A stretch of 64,000 nt of DNA from Epiperipatus broadwayi (GCA_028023455.1 JAQFVV010013081.1:126001-190000), one strand, 5' to 3'; shown: positions 27,930-40,141, numbered from the stretch's first letter. Program-made: numbers and translations. The notes: a model not told the origin generated them from the sequence alone.

Positions 27930-28641
27930 TATCAGTAAACTTGCTTAAAAAAAATAAACAAAAAAAAATATTTTACTTAGGGTTAGTAATTATGGTACAC
28001 GATTAACGAAGACATTTACAAAAACATCCAGTTAGTAATTTTACAAAAAGTCTATATACAAAAAAAATGTTGAGCATCGCTTTCCTAAGGACCATTTACG
28101 TCTACGCCTCCTCCCGACAATAGTTCTATTTTTTTATACATTTTATTTTTACACACGGCATGACAAGCAAGTTATTTAAATTATTTATTTAGGAAGGTTG
28201 CACTGAGGTAAATATGTTTTAAGAAATAATGGGTTTAAACGTGTATATTTGCAGCACAATTATAAATACCACCAACTTATTTATGGCTGACAGAAATGCT
28301 TACATAGGATTACACTGAAGTAAATTCCCAAACAGTACTCATCGTAAGGTACTACATTTACAATCATAAACTTACGTGGCTGTGCACCTATACACGTTAA
28401 AGCATAATATATATTAACAAACAAAAAAAACATATTAATTGCAACCTTTTGACTTTCTTTTTAATTAAATACAATTTAATATTATTAATACTTTCTCATG
28501 TTTAATATATGTGCAGTGCTTTTATAAGATTTAAAGTATCTGACTTTATGTAAATAGATAAACATATTTCATTTTGAAAAAAGAAATTTACTCAGGGTAT
28601 ACGTGGTTTTTATTAATAGATTGGCCTCATGTTGGGTACCA
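27930..28641 (-). mobile_element. Internal region of complete LTR-int-LTR element
   Basis: About 710 bp separates LTR F (5') from LTR E (3'). On the minus strand it starts with the primer-binding site and ends in a T-rich stretch before TGTAATGGG. No coding frame of note exists on either strand. With the flanking LTRs the element is about 5.1 kb (25717-30857), which fits a non-autonomous LARD/TRIM-like element dependent on enzymes made elsewhere. Confidence 0.75.
28624..28641 (-). other. Primer binding site, tRNA-Lys type (decayed)
   Basis: The minus strand reads TGGTACCCAACATGAGGC immediately after the GATCGTTATAAC end of LTR F. It matches the site at 23691-23708 with two further transitions. 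Confidence 0.65.
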
Positions 28642-28644
28642 GTT

Positions 28645-30857
28645 ATAACGATCGAAAGAAACTATCACTTACCGTAATCTGCACTACAGGGCGCCATCTA
28701 GGCATTTGAACCTAGAAAAATTTATAAAGTAGGCAGATATGTAAGTCAAAAAAAAAATTTATTTTTATTTTAAAGATATCCGGTCGTTAGCCCATTGAAA
28801 CTAGCTCAGTGGAACCACAGAGATTTATATTTTATAAATTCTTATGGAAGAATATTTTTTTAAAAAAGAATAAAATAAGCCACTGCCAGTAATTAACATA
28901 CAAACATTTATTTACACACACATATATAAAATTTAACATTATTATTTTCGTATGTTTATTTTAGATTTTAATTTCATTTTAGAATTTTAATTTACATTTT
29001 AATTTTTATAATATTATAAGTTTACATTTTAATTAAGTTCGCACAGATAGATTTATGAAAGTTTGTTTTATAATGTTGAGTATAGATCAATTACATAGAT
29101 TCCACGGTTAAAAACATTTCAAAAAAACAAATGATCAAAATACAAAGTCATTGATACTGTCAATTGCAGAGGGAAGTTTATAAGTAACGCAATAGCATTC
29201 ATTATAAGATGCTTGCATTGACACCAATAACTTAAAAGACATCCAAATAAATACATTTTAGACACTCACCATAAGATATCATTATTTATCAAATTTCTAT
29301 ATATTTTGATCCAATATGAAAACCCAAAACATAATTAACCGATAACGAATCCATGCAAGCATCTATAAACAACTTAAATTTAATGCATTTTTATTTAGTG
29401 TCCAGTATGAATAGACTACATCGATTTGCATTTGAAGATAAAACATTCTATCCCCATTTAACCTTAGGCTAAAAGTTCACAGTCAAACTGGCGTCAATCC
29501 ATCTGATATATCAATGTATTCAATGTAATATGAATACGGCAACACAAAATACTATACTGTCAGGAATGTACATCTGAACAGTAAGTAGAGTTAGAGAAGA
29601 CATTGTCTTTCTACCAACAGGAATGCTACATCTGTTGGTGAATAGAACAATAAGAAAAGAACTCTATAGGAATGGACTGCGGTCCTTTGCTGACTTACAA
29701 ACACATCCATAGGCAAACAGAAGGTGGGTGGCATATATATGCAATCCTGCCCATAGTAAATCTCATACTACATCTACTAATTACACAAATATATCCAATC
29801 CATTGAGCCAATTCAACTATGAAACGAATAACCTAAGATTACCCTCCCTTAAACTATATATATATAACTTTACAAATCTATATAGCCATTCACGCACGAC
29901 TTAAATTTAACATTTATATAACTAGTTTAACGAAAAACAGAAATCATAATAAAACTTAAAGAACAAATAAATAAATGGAAATGATTTTACAAAAGAAATA
30001 CATTAAATAAAATTATAGCTAATTAATAAATAATTTAGTTTGGTCATATATGAATCTATTTTTATTTTTTTTTAAATACTGGAAAGTTTTTAATTTAATG
30101 TTCATTAATTATAAAGTTCTTACGGTTTTAAACAGTTCATTTTTATCCATTGCTTGCCATTTGAATGTGAATTCTCACGCCGTCCTAAAGAGATTGGTAT
30201 TCTGTTGGCCGATTTATTTATTCATCCAGAGGTCTTTTGCTTTGGCTGGTTCTCAATGTAGAAAACCATGTCATTTCTTTTTTTTAACAAAACTGAAGGG
30301 ATTGAAGACTGCATCTTTTCAATCCCTTCTCCTTCAACTCCACACTAATACATATAGTCACATCATAATAACTAACTAATAATTTCCAAAGTTTTCCTTT
30401 TATATTAATTTTAAGGATTCAATTGACATTATGTCATCGATGATGATGATCCTTCCATTGAGGTCCGATTTCCCGATGGATTTCTCTCATTTGCTATTAG
30501 TTTCCATTGTTTTCCTATCTGACCGCTGCTTATACATTTAAATGCCCAAAGGCTAATTCACTTTGACTAATTAAAATAATCATTTCCATTTCTGATTAAT
30601 TAATGTGTTTTCCAAACTTAAAGATATTTTAATCTCTAAATCTTTTTGTTGAAAGATTTGTTTTTTCTATTTTTAATAAAGTTTTATTTTAATAATTTTT
30701 TTTTATCTGTGCGATTTTATATATATACGAGTTTAAGATGATTTTTTAATTTTCAATTTTTAATTCTTAAAAAAGAAGTTTTTATTTGCGAACTTTTATT
30801 CTTTTCACATTTAATAATAAAAAAAAAACAATGTAACGTATGTATGTGCCCGTTACA
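28645..30857 (-). mobile_element. LTR copy F (5' LTR of the minus-strand element)
   Basis: Full-length minus-strand LTR starting TGTAACGGGCACATA at 30857. It is closest to copy E: both share the CCAACAG/CTGTTGG hairpin and the insertion with an extra hairpin (29556-29582). This is expected if E and F are the two LTRs of one insertion. An antisense frame (30050-30379) is broken in other copies and is not treated as a gene. Confidence 0.85.
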
Positions 30858-32456
30858 ATTGATTATAAATAATTTATGATCATTAATACAAAAATATATA
30901 AATATATTTCATACCAATGTTAATCATCTATCCAACTATAATAAACAATGGTTATTAAATTATTTGAATTAGTACAAACAAAGTAGTATCATGTCATAAA
31001 AAAAAAGTAAATTGAAGAATAATTTAATTTCTTACCTCTAAATTCACTTTATCCCTTTAATATATTTATATGCCTTTCCCATATTAATATTCCTTATCCC
31101 ATATTTAAATTTTTATTAAACATAAAAAATATTTTAAATTATTAATCTTCTCTCTTATTCATTTCTTCAATGAAATGAATTTAATAATAAAGGAAATGAT
31201 ATTAATGTTCACCAATTGTAATTTTTAACAATGGTATTTATAACAGTTAATGCAATAGTCCTAGATGTTTCTGGAATTTTTGAATTAAAATCCTTTGAAG
31301 ATAAAATTCTTAATTTCTTGGTTATTATGCATTGAAGAAGATAATATGAGATCTCAAGTTGATGTTTAGTTTCCTCCTTGCATATAGACAGCATCTTTTT
31401 TATACACAGTTCTTTTAGTAGAAATTATAATTCCATTTCGAAAATATAGCTTATATATAATTTCAAAGGCATTTAGCAAAAGTTGATACTCATATATATA
31501 TATATTTCATTAGGCAAATGCATTCTATATATCCTACAATAAACTTGGTGTTCTAATCATGTATTTTTTTATAATGTGAAGTTCATTAATTTAATTTACT
31601 TGAAGTTTTTTTAAAACAATCTTTATATTTAGAACTCCAACTAGAATGATCTTTATAAAATATGAAAATATATTCAAATTAAGTAATTTAGAAATTACTT
31701 TTCTTTAAGAAATATTACAAATTTCTTCTAATAAGCTTTCTTATTATGAATTTTGTCCTATACACTGTTCTTTAAATTGAACACAGTATAAGTCCTTGTG
31801 ATGATATTGCAGAAAAGATAGAATCTTTAATCTTGTAATAAATTATTTTATTTTTTCTAATTATAGTTGCATGAGCTTGCTAAAGCATGTCATATTATAT
31901 ATTGTGATATTACAATTCTATATAAAATCATTGAATTAATTTCATTTCCTTTAATTCATTGATAAATTCCATTTGAACTTACAGGTTACCACCTTATCAA
32001 TTGTCTTTATTAATGAATTAGTATTTCAACAATGGCTTTTCATTTTAAAGAATGAAAAATAATAATTTACTATGTTACATGTTTATTTTCATAAATATAA
32101 TAGAAATAAAAATATAATATATATATATTGATTATACATATATGTGAGTAATACATACTCATACAATATATATGCATACAGACATGCACTTTACAATATA
32201 AATGAATACATTTTAATTGATCTTTAATATAATTTAAAAAATTGATTAAATTTTACATATGTGTTCTGTCTGATTAATTTTGATATATGTTTACACATAC
32301 AAGTGTCATAATAATTTCTAAACATCTTTGATTGCCATAAAATAAAAATACATTATTGAACATTTTAAGTCATAGTTTAATGATATACATACTCTTTGCT
32401 ATGTTTACTTAAACACATATATATTGTAAAGGTCAGTTATTTATTCCTTTTGGTCA
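30858..32456. other. AT-rich sequence, no gene seen
   Basis: No coding frame or element is recognised. If the exon at 32457 is real, this stretch would be intron. Confidence 0.5.
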
Positions 32457-32611
32457 TGGAGGGTGCCACCAGGTCACTACATACTGGAAAATTTATTTAC
32501 CATGATCAAAACTTAATGGTGATGATTTGCACTGACCAGAGCCAGGGAGAGAAAGAGCTCAATAATGTTGTTCAGACAATTGAGAAAATAAAACCCCAAG
32601 ACAAACATTAG
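32457..32611 (+). other. Candidate terminal coding exon, unidentified protein
   Basis: A compact, non-repetitive coding-like segment encodes about 50 residues (MEGATRSLHTGKF, then a DQNLMVMICTDQSQGEKE stretch, ending IEKIKPQDKH) before a TAG. Amino-acid composition is that of a normal soluble protein, unlike AT-driven frames nearby, and base composition rises locally. A pyrimidine-rich tract (TTATTTATTCCTTTTGG) followed by AG gives a possible acceptor at about 32461 (other AGs lie close by). AATAAA-like A-rich sequence follows at 32660-32680. I think this is the last exon of a conserved eukaryotic gene or the 3' end of a retropseudogene. I cannot name the family. No upstream exon was found in the window. 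Confidence 0.45.
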
Positions 32612-35600
32612 CTAAAATAATTTAAAAGATTCTTAAATTTTTATTAAATTCAAGCAAAAAATAATAATAATAAATCTAGGAAACAAAATATAAAAATTGA
32701 CCTAAATTTATTAGTGTATTCATCTGAGAGTGTATATAAATATTGCAAATATTAAAACATTAAACACTCTGACAGAACAGTTTATTTTCTCACCTACAAA
32801 TTTAAAAAGGGAATTAATATCTTCCTGCTGGCAATTTATAAAAACTAATTCTTATTTTCCAATTCAGAGATAGCAGAAAAATGAAGACTTATAGGAAATC
32901 AATGAAACAGCATGAGATGAGCATACTCTAGTACATTGGAATTAGACATCATTTGTCCACAGAAGCAGCTCATGATATACCACTTTTGTGGCAATTCACA
33001 GTTAATTTCATGTACAAGACAAAAAAACATGAGGAATGACTACGATCTTATGTAATCTAGAAAAGAAAAAACAAATTCCCCAATTTTAGAAAACCATAAT
33101 ACTAAACAAGATAAACTGCCAGCCAAAAGATTTGCAGTCTGCCGGAACCATAAACTTAACTCATTTAAAATTAACTGTAAGGCAATAAAAGAAAAACGGA
33201 TGAGCAAAATAAAATTATGAAGATTTTCCAAGCATTTACCAAGGGTTAGTAATATTTTTAAGATAAAGGTGAGACTTTAAAAACCCTGATAAGAATAAGA
33301 AAACATGTTACCTTAAGGTATAAGTTTAAGTCTGCAAAGGTCTTTCAGCACATCACATATAGTTCATTCTACTGTAGAATTACAGTAAAGATTTTATGTT
33401 TCCATTTCCTGTTCAGGAAGCTGGATGCAATGTTAGGGATCAATTTCAGTTTGAGCTCTTACAGCGTGACTTTGCAAAAATGATTTGTGATCCAGGATTC
33501 ATTTTCAAATTGGTTTAGCATGGCATAATATTGAGGCAATTCTTCCTAGTGTATAGTTTTGGCATTGGTTCTCAGAATGGACAATGACCTTAAAAATTGA
33601 TAGCATCACAGCAATTTAAAAAAGGTATACAATTGGCATATTAAAAGTTGAAGCCCAACTAACCAAGCAGAATAAACAACAATAACTAAAGAATAATTAG
33701 TCCATAATCCCAGGGCTATTTATATAAGCTCTTATCTTCCATAACATCTTTTAATTAATAGTTCTGACCAAGGCAAATCTTTATTTTTTACTTAATCTTA
33801 ATTAAAGATTCTAATCAGCATAATCTTATTGATAATTAATTTAAAATATTTAAAAAACAAGTCTCAGCTTTAGTTAACAACAAGAATGCAATTTTTAGAA
33901 AACTTTAGGATTAACTTTTTTTTAATTTAAAATATGTTGCTTTCCTTTAATTACTTTGAAAAAACAAGTGACCAAAAAAAAAACTATTTTAAAAATAAAA
34001 TCTATTGAAAAGTAAAAATGACAGAATTTTATAACATAACTGAGTATGTGCATTATTACATGTACATTCATATACAAGACTTTTAAATAGTATTCTTTTA
34101 AAATTTATTAAAACTCAAATTAGTATTATTTAAGTGATGAGACTTTTGAATTGGATAGAGCATCTGATTCAATATAATTGGACAGATGCATGTTATATTA
34201 ATTGAGTAACAGAACATTTAAATTTGTCAAAATAATGAGATTAATTTTTATAATATATGTTAGTGCATGTAGAAATTTATGTGCACCCTGGGGTTTATTC
34301 CATATATTTTAACTTATCAAAATAGATTATTAAAAATTATATTCTTGGCAATTAATTCAATATTGAAAATATATAAATTTCATTTATTTTAATAGTAAGT
34401 TTTACATTGCTGAGTACAGTTTTTTCTTTACAAAAAGTACTATCAACTTTTTTTTCTAACAGTTTAAGAATAACTAGATAAACATTCTTTTTTTCTTTCT
34501 AAAATAAAATTTAAAATATTATATATATATATATATATGACTATTGCAGGTTGCTCTTAATTATAACATTTTAAAATTTAAAATATAGGTTTAAAAAATG
34601 TCACTTTAAAAAATTACTAAAATAACACCAATTATGCTTCATGTATATAATATTATCTGTGCTTCTCTGCATGCAGCTGAAATATCATATGTATAACTAA
34701 TTCTTCATCAAGCTAAAGAATTCTCTTGGTGAGATAGGTTTATAGTCATATTGGGAAAAGTATAATTCACATATGGTTAGCATTCTCAGATCTGTCTATG
34801 ATTTGAATATACTTCAGGTAATCAAACTGTCTTCTAGAACATATTTAAAACTATGAACACTTGAAGTTGACTCTTTTCTAAATGTGAATTCAAATTCCAC
34901 CATTGTGAACTATGGAGCAGCTTTTTGACTTGACCTTTTTGCAGTTTTATATCTTCATTGTAGTTTTCTAACCTGATCTAGAGTTCCCTGCTAGTTAACT
35001 CTTCTGGCCAGCTATAATTATTACCAACTAACTACAACAAAATATTAATAGCCAACTCTTTTCAAAAACTACCAGTTAACTCTAACTAAAAACTATCAGC
35101 CAACTAACTATTTTTTCTATCAACTTTTTTACATAGTCAGCTGAGGTGACAAAACCACTAATTAAAACTCTTTTTAATTATAAACTGTCTTTTGAATCTT
35201 TTAAAATCACTTTTTAATTAAAAGTTACTTTTTGGAATCAAGTTTGACAGTTTTATCAAAGGATAATCTTCAAAGATTTTTAAAAATAGATAATAGAAAT
35301 GTTTACAATTATCAGTGGATCTGTTATCATAAAACATGCTTGTTTTTAATTTCAAACTCAGAATTAAAAAAATATTTATTAGACCTTTTTAAATGTTTAA
35401 TGTATAATAAAATTTTATTTTAAATCCAAAATTATTTAATCTTTTACTATGATTATTTATTTCAGGAAGTGTAGAAAAATACCTAAAAAAATTGTCTGTT
35501 TATTTCTTTTTCTTGTGCACACACACTATGTTATTGTGTACAATGTAACAGAACTCTTATAATATATATAATTAAAAACCAGTAAATACTTAGGCAATCC

Positions 35601-38600
35601 CAATATCAATAGCATCCAACAATTTCTCACTGTTGTCAAGGCAACCTCCTTTTTAACAATAAGAATGGAATTCCCCCACCTTTATTAATGGTCTAATATG
35701 CTTATGCTGACACTAAACTTCTTCACTGAATAATCAGCAAATGTAAAAAAGCATGACAAAAGCAGCATAGAATAAATTAACTAGTTATAAAATTATATGT
35801 TATATTACCATCATTAAATATGAGTAATTGACAGCCATCCCATGTGACTGGGTGTAAAAGAGAATTAATATCAAAATGTAAGGTAATTCTCTGGCCATAG
35901 TCAAATCTAGGGTGTAATATAAAACAATCATCTGGATACATATACTTAGTGCTAAAGTATCTAGCATAATAAAAAATCTTACATGCTGATCATCATCAAT
36001 GCTCTGTCCACATAGTACCTTGAATGTAAAATTTAACTATAAACTAATTTTTAATATGAATAAATAATGAGCAGTGAATAAACTTTAGATGTAATCTTGA
36101 TTGTTGTGCTAATCATACACACATACATTATTGGTCTCTCACACATATATTATAGATCTGCAGCTAGATCATGATTACAAATATCCTAGAAACTGTGAAA
36201 TAAAAGATAATATAAATGTATATGCTTAATCCACCTTAATTTAAATAGTTTTATTGGAATCATTTACAAATCCCTTAGAGCACCATGCTGTGATAAAATC
36301 AAATCACACATACTGTCAATTTATAGTACAGATAGCTAAAGAAATAAAGACATTAGGACCATTATTTTTAATAATTATTTACAAAAGTTAACCAATTAAT
36401 AATAAATAAGATAATTAAAGAATATGATATGACAATTCCAAATATAATACAATCAATACAAGAAATATAATTTTATATAGCAAACAAGATTACTTCCTGT
36501 TGATTCTTTCTAATTAATTAACATTTACTTTAATTGAGTTATTCATGCTCTTTAATAATTAAATCTAAAAACAACATTTCACAATAAGAGAGAAATTTAA
36601 CATTAACTACAATCTTCTTCCACTTTTCTTATAAAAATGAGATGTTTTACAATTTTATAATTTGGGATGGGAAATAAAATAAATAAAAAAACATGTTTCA
36701 GCAAAAAAAAACCTACATCAAAATTATTCATTATTATCAATTATTAATTCTATTAAAATTTATTTATAAATGTAGATATGCACATTATAGTATCTTTTTT
36801 ACCATGGATTTGTTCTCATAGTATTTTTGTAGTTATAATTTTAAGTTTCCTTTCAGGCTAGCTTTTTCTTCTGTTTTCTTCAAATGCTCAGATTAAAATT
36901 ATAATAACAATTTTCAAGGTAGCTTTACACGATTTGATTTTATTCATTGTTTCCATTAAAAAATTTTTATTAACTTCTTTTTGTAGTTTCATGTTTTCAA
37001 TTGAAAATTATAATATTAATTTCCAGAGTATGTTAACATAATTTGAATTTAACAATTGTTTTCATTAACTTCTTTTTATAACTTTAAAATTTTACTTGAT
37101 AATTATAATATTGCTTATCAGAGTATGTTAACACAAGTTGAATTTATCCATTTTACAATATAATAATTTTCAGGGATAATACAGATTTCTAGGTCAGGAT
37201 AGCACAAGCTGAGATGGCCATGATTTTACTTGGAAATACAAAGTTTGATGCAAATTTTATTCCATGTGTATTGTTCTTTTTCTAAGTTTCTTTTAGTGAA
37301 ACAGGTTGCATGTTGGATTGATGATTGTCAGCTTTTAGCTAAGACTTAGCACATGGTTTTCTTTACTTCCATATTAAAAATCATTTTTTGGAAAGTAAAA
37401 GTGAAATCAAAACTTTAGACTACAATCTTAACTTCCCACTATTCTCTTTAAAACCTGAGCTGTTATTAATATTTTCTTCTCAATAGTTGGACCAAAAATG
37501 ACTTACCAACTAGATATTGAAATCTACTATTTTAATATGACCTGTTATTTTATATTTTTAGATCAATCTTGTTATCCATCCAACTACCACATTATCTTAA
37601 AAATAAATATTAAATTCTAATCAATTGATTTTATTTTTATAACAATATTATTTTCCTACTTTTTATTTTTTTAATTAATTAAAAAATTCCAAACATATCT
37701 TAATTAATGAAATAATTTTCTTCTTAATTACCAAAAACAGAATAATCCTTTAATTATACTTTAATTTGAGAAATCATATTTTAGAGAGATAAAAAAATCA
37801 ATTTTAATTAAAAACAGCATTCTATAAAAGATTTTATTTTTTACAGTTAAAAACTAATAGATAAATAAAATTACTAGAGAGAGAAAAAATTATTAATATT
37901 TATTTTCTCTTTTCTTTTTATTTATATTTCTCTCTCTTTTACAACTATTTTTAACAAACATTAACTATTCACATTATTATTTAAGGTGTTTGGAATTTAT
38001 CATATGATTTAGTCAATTTTTCACTTTTAACTCTTGTGATGCCCAATGTTCTGTTTGGCTGAGCAAGTTAAAACTCTACACTTTTGATTGGTCAATTACA
38101 GAATCAGCAGTAAAAATATATTCATCTTTTAATATTATATTTGTTTTAGTTTCATTTGTAAAAAGCAAATTAATAATTTGTCAGAATGTGAAAGTGAATG
38201 AAAGTTTTTTCAAAAATAAATTCGTTTATAATTATAAAAATACTTTATAGTGGATAATTTCAAAAGAACATTCATAACATATTAAAATCTGTTGCTTATG
38301 TCAATGATTTTCTTTCTCAATTTATGTTTGTGCAAAAGTAAATAATTTTTATTAAAATCTGAACTTTTTTTTAAAATAACTATATTTTCAGTATATTTTA
38401 TGAAAATAATTCATAATATGTAAGAAAAAATAATAAAAAAACATTCTAAGACATTAATTTTCATTTTGAAAGTCAAAACAGAAGTTGGAATGGAGAAAAT
38501 TAGTGACAGACATTATAACATTCTCACAAATGCTAACAAACCAATCAGTATCTAGAAAGATTGGGCTTCTGTCTTTGTTGTAGCTTTGAACACCTATACT

Positions 38601-38828
38601 ATTGATGTTTTACTTGTAAAATAATTTGAGAGAGGAGAGCATTTTTGGTACTTTTTAAGCTTTAAAATAAGCCTAAATACACTACAATAATGTAAAAACT
38701 GCTGGAATTGCAGCAAGTTAAAACCATGAATGAGTTTATTTAAAACAATCCACCAAAGAGTTAATGTTTAATAATTGACATTCTGAATAGAGAAGAAAAA
38801 CTTATTCTCAATATATATATATATATAT
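32612..38828. other. AT-rich intergenic sequence
   Basis: No persuasive gene. Segments near 35590-36200 resemble 7.2-8.6 kb and are probably copies of an old dispersed repeat. Around 33.3-33.6 kb the sequence is somewhat less AT-rich, without a frame. Confidence 0.45.
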
Positions 38829-39195
38829 GATCAATATATGGCGTTTTACCAAAAACACCATCAAAGCGTATGTTTGTTTACATAAATGTCAGAGTAAGCA
38901 TTCACTATCTCTTTCGTTAGTTCCACCTTCAGATCATGATTTCAAGCTGATTTGTTATCATCAGTGAAGGATAGAAATAAGAAACTAGATCTAAACACTA
39001 ACTCCGAGCGTTTATGAAACAATTTCTATTCAGCTTGCAAGCGTGAATCTTTTGGACACATAATGTCTTCAAACTCAGCATAGCAAGCCAGATAGCTATA
39101 TGAGTCTGATATCAGTTCAATATCACCACATAGTAGAAGCCTTTGCAATATATATCATTACAAAAAAAAACTCAAAGGTACAATTATGAAATTCA
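38829..39195 (-). mobile_element. Hammerhead-family 1 element, half copy
   Basis: One arm of the family 1 repeat follows a TA run. It begins GATCAATATATGGCGTTTTACC on the plus strand and runs to a central CTTTGCAATATATAT segment. It repeats as 39232-39533 (direct) and 39560-39889 (inverted). It contains a hammerhead motif at 38926-38970 on the minus strand. No protein is encoded. Confidence 0.75.
38926..38970 (-). ncRNA. Hammerhead ribozyme motif, type I (copy 1)
   Basis: Minus strand: stem I strand CCTTCA, core CTGATGA, a short stem II, core GAAA, palindromic stem III (ATCATGAT), C17, then TGAAGG closing stem I. Stem II has an A opposite C where copy 3 has a G-C pair, so this copy may be weakened. 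Confidence 0.6.
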
Positions 39196-39933
39196 AAAAA
39201 ACAAGTTAAACTTGCTAATGCTTGTATTAATGACCAATAGATGGTGTTTTGCCAAAAACACTGTCAAAGCATATGTTGGTTTACATAAACATCAGAGTAA
39301 GCATTCACTATGATTTCAAGCTGATTTGCTATCATCAGTGAAGGATAGGAATAAGAAACTAGATCTAAACACTAACTCCGAGCATTTATGAAACAATTCC
39401 TATTCAGCTTGCAAGCGTGAATCTTTTAGACACGTAATGTCTTCAAACTCAGCATAGCAAGCCAGATAGCTATATGGGTCTGATATCAGTTTAGTATCAC
39501 CACATAGTAGAAGCCTCTGCAATATATATATTTCATAAATGTACCTTTGAGGTTTTATTGCAATATATATTTCAGAGGCCTCTACTATGTGGTGATACTG
39601 AACTGATATCAGACCCATATAGCTATCTGGCTTGCTATGCTGAGTTTAAAGACATTACATGTCTAAAAGATTCGTGCTTGCAAGCTGAATAGAAATTGTT
39701 TCATAAATGTTCGGAGTTAGTGTTTAGATCTAGTTTCATATTCCTATCCTTCACTGATGATAGCAAATCAGCTTGAAATCATGATCTGAAGGTGGAACTA
39801 ACGAAAGAGATAGTGATTGCTTACTCTGATGTTTATGTAAACAAACATATGCTTTGATAGTGTTTTTGGTAAAACGCCATCTATTGATCATAAATACAAG
39901 CATTAGCAAGTTTAACTTGTTTTTTTGTTTTTC
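39196..39933. mobile_element. Hammerhead-family 1 foldback element
   Basis: Near-symmetric inverted repeat. A terminal tail (ACAAGTTAAACTTGCTAATG, 39202-39221) is mirrored at 39901-39920. Arms 39232-39533 and 39560-39889 are inverted copies around a ~26-bp spacer. The right arm carries an intact hammerhead motif (39748-39792, plus strand). The left arm has lost ~35 bp covering the cleavage site and one strand of stem I near 39310. The tail leads into a T-rich run and (TA)n. No open frame is present. Head-to-head duplicated copies and T-rich/TA ends fit retrozyme or Penelope-type insertions, while a DNA-transposon MITE is the alternative. Confidence 0.7.
39748..39792 (+). ncRNA. Hammerhead ribozyme, type I, minimal stem III (copy 3)
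   Basis: Self-cleaving RNA fold read directly from the sequence. Stem I is CCTTCA (39748-39753) with TGAAGG (39787-39792). Conserved core CTGATGA is at 39754-39760. Stem II is at 39761-39774 (AGC/GCT with a six-base loop, with a U-U at the base). Core GAAA is at 39775-39778. Stem III is ATCATGAT (39778-39785), and C17 is at 39786, so cleavage would fall between 39786 and 39787. All invariant core bases are present. The U-U in place of the usual G-C at the base of stem II may lower activity. Type I hammerheads with ultrashort palindromic stem III, which can work as dimers, are known from Penelope-like elements and metazoan retrozymes. Confidence 0.72.
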
Positions 39934-39949
39934 ATATATATATATATTA

Positions 39950-40141
39950 CTAGATGGAGCTTTACCAATAGCCCACTATCAATCTTAGTTCACATAAATA
40001 CTGAGAGAGACAGAATTAAATATCTCTTTCAAAATTGTCTCCAACCTTTAAACCATGGTTTCGGGATAATTGACCCATGTCAGTAAAGGACAGGAAGACT
40101 AGAAACTAGGAAAGAAAGAGAGATGACAAATTTTAAATGTC
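39950..40141 (-). mobile_element. Hammerhead-family 2 element, single copy
   Basis: It starts CTAGATGGAGCTTTACCAA on the plus strand, right after the tail of the family 1 element, and is homologous to the units at 48366-48893. It shares the outline of family 1: a TAGATGGnGnTTTACCA end, a GTTNACATAAA motif, ATATCTCTTTC, and then the ribozyme region. Its far boundary is uncertain. Confidence 0.6.
40045..40089 (-). ncRNA. Hammerhead-like motif, family 2, variant core
   Basis: Minus strand: CCTTTA, CTGACAT, stem II GGG..CCC, GAAA, palindromic ACCATGGT, T, TAAAGG. Stems I and III differ from family 1 by paired changes. The core reads CTGACAT instead of CTGANGA, so the catalytic G8 is replaced and activity is doubtful. 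Confidence 0.5.

Noticed and set aside
27174-30379. Antisense frames in LTRs E and F (27174-27425 and 30050-30379) with similar peptides
   Set aside because: They are broken by a stop in copy B and by frameshifts in A and G. Similarity follows from the LTRs being copies, with no sign of protein constraint.
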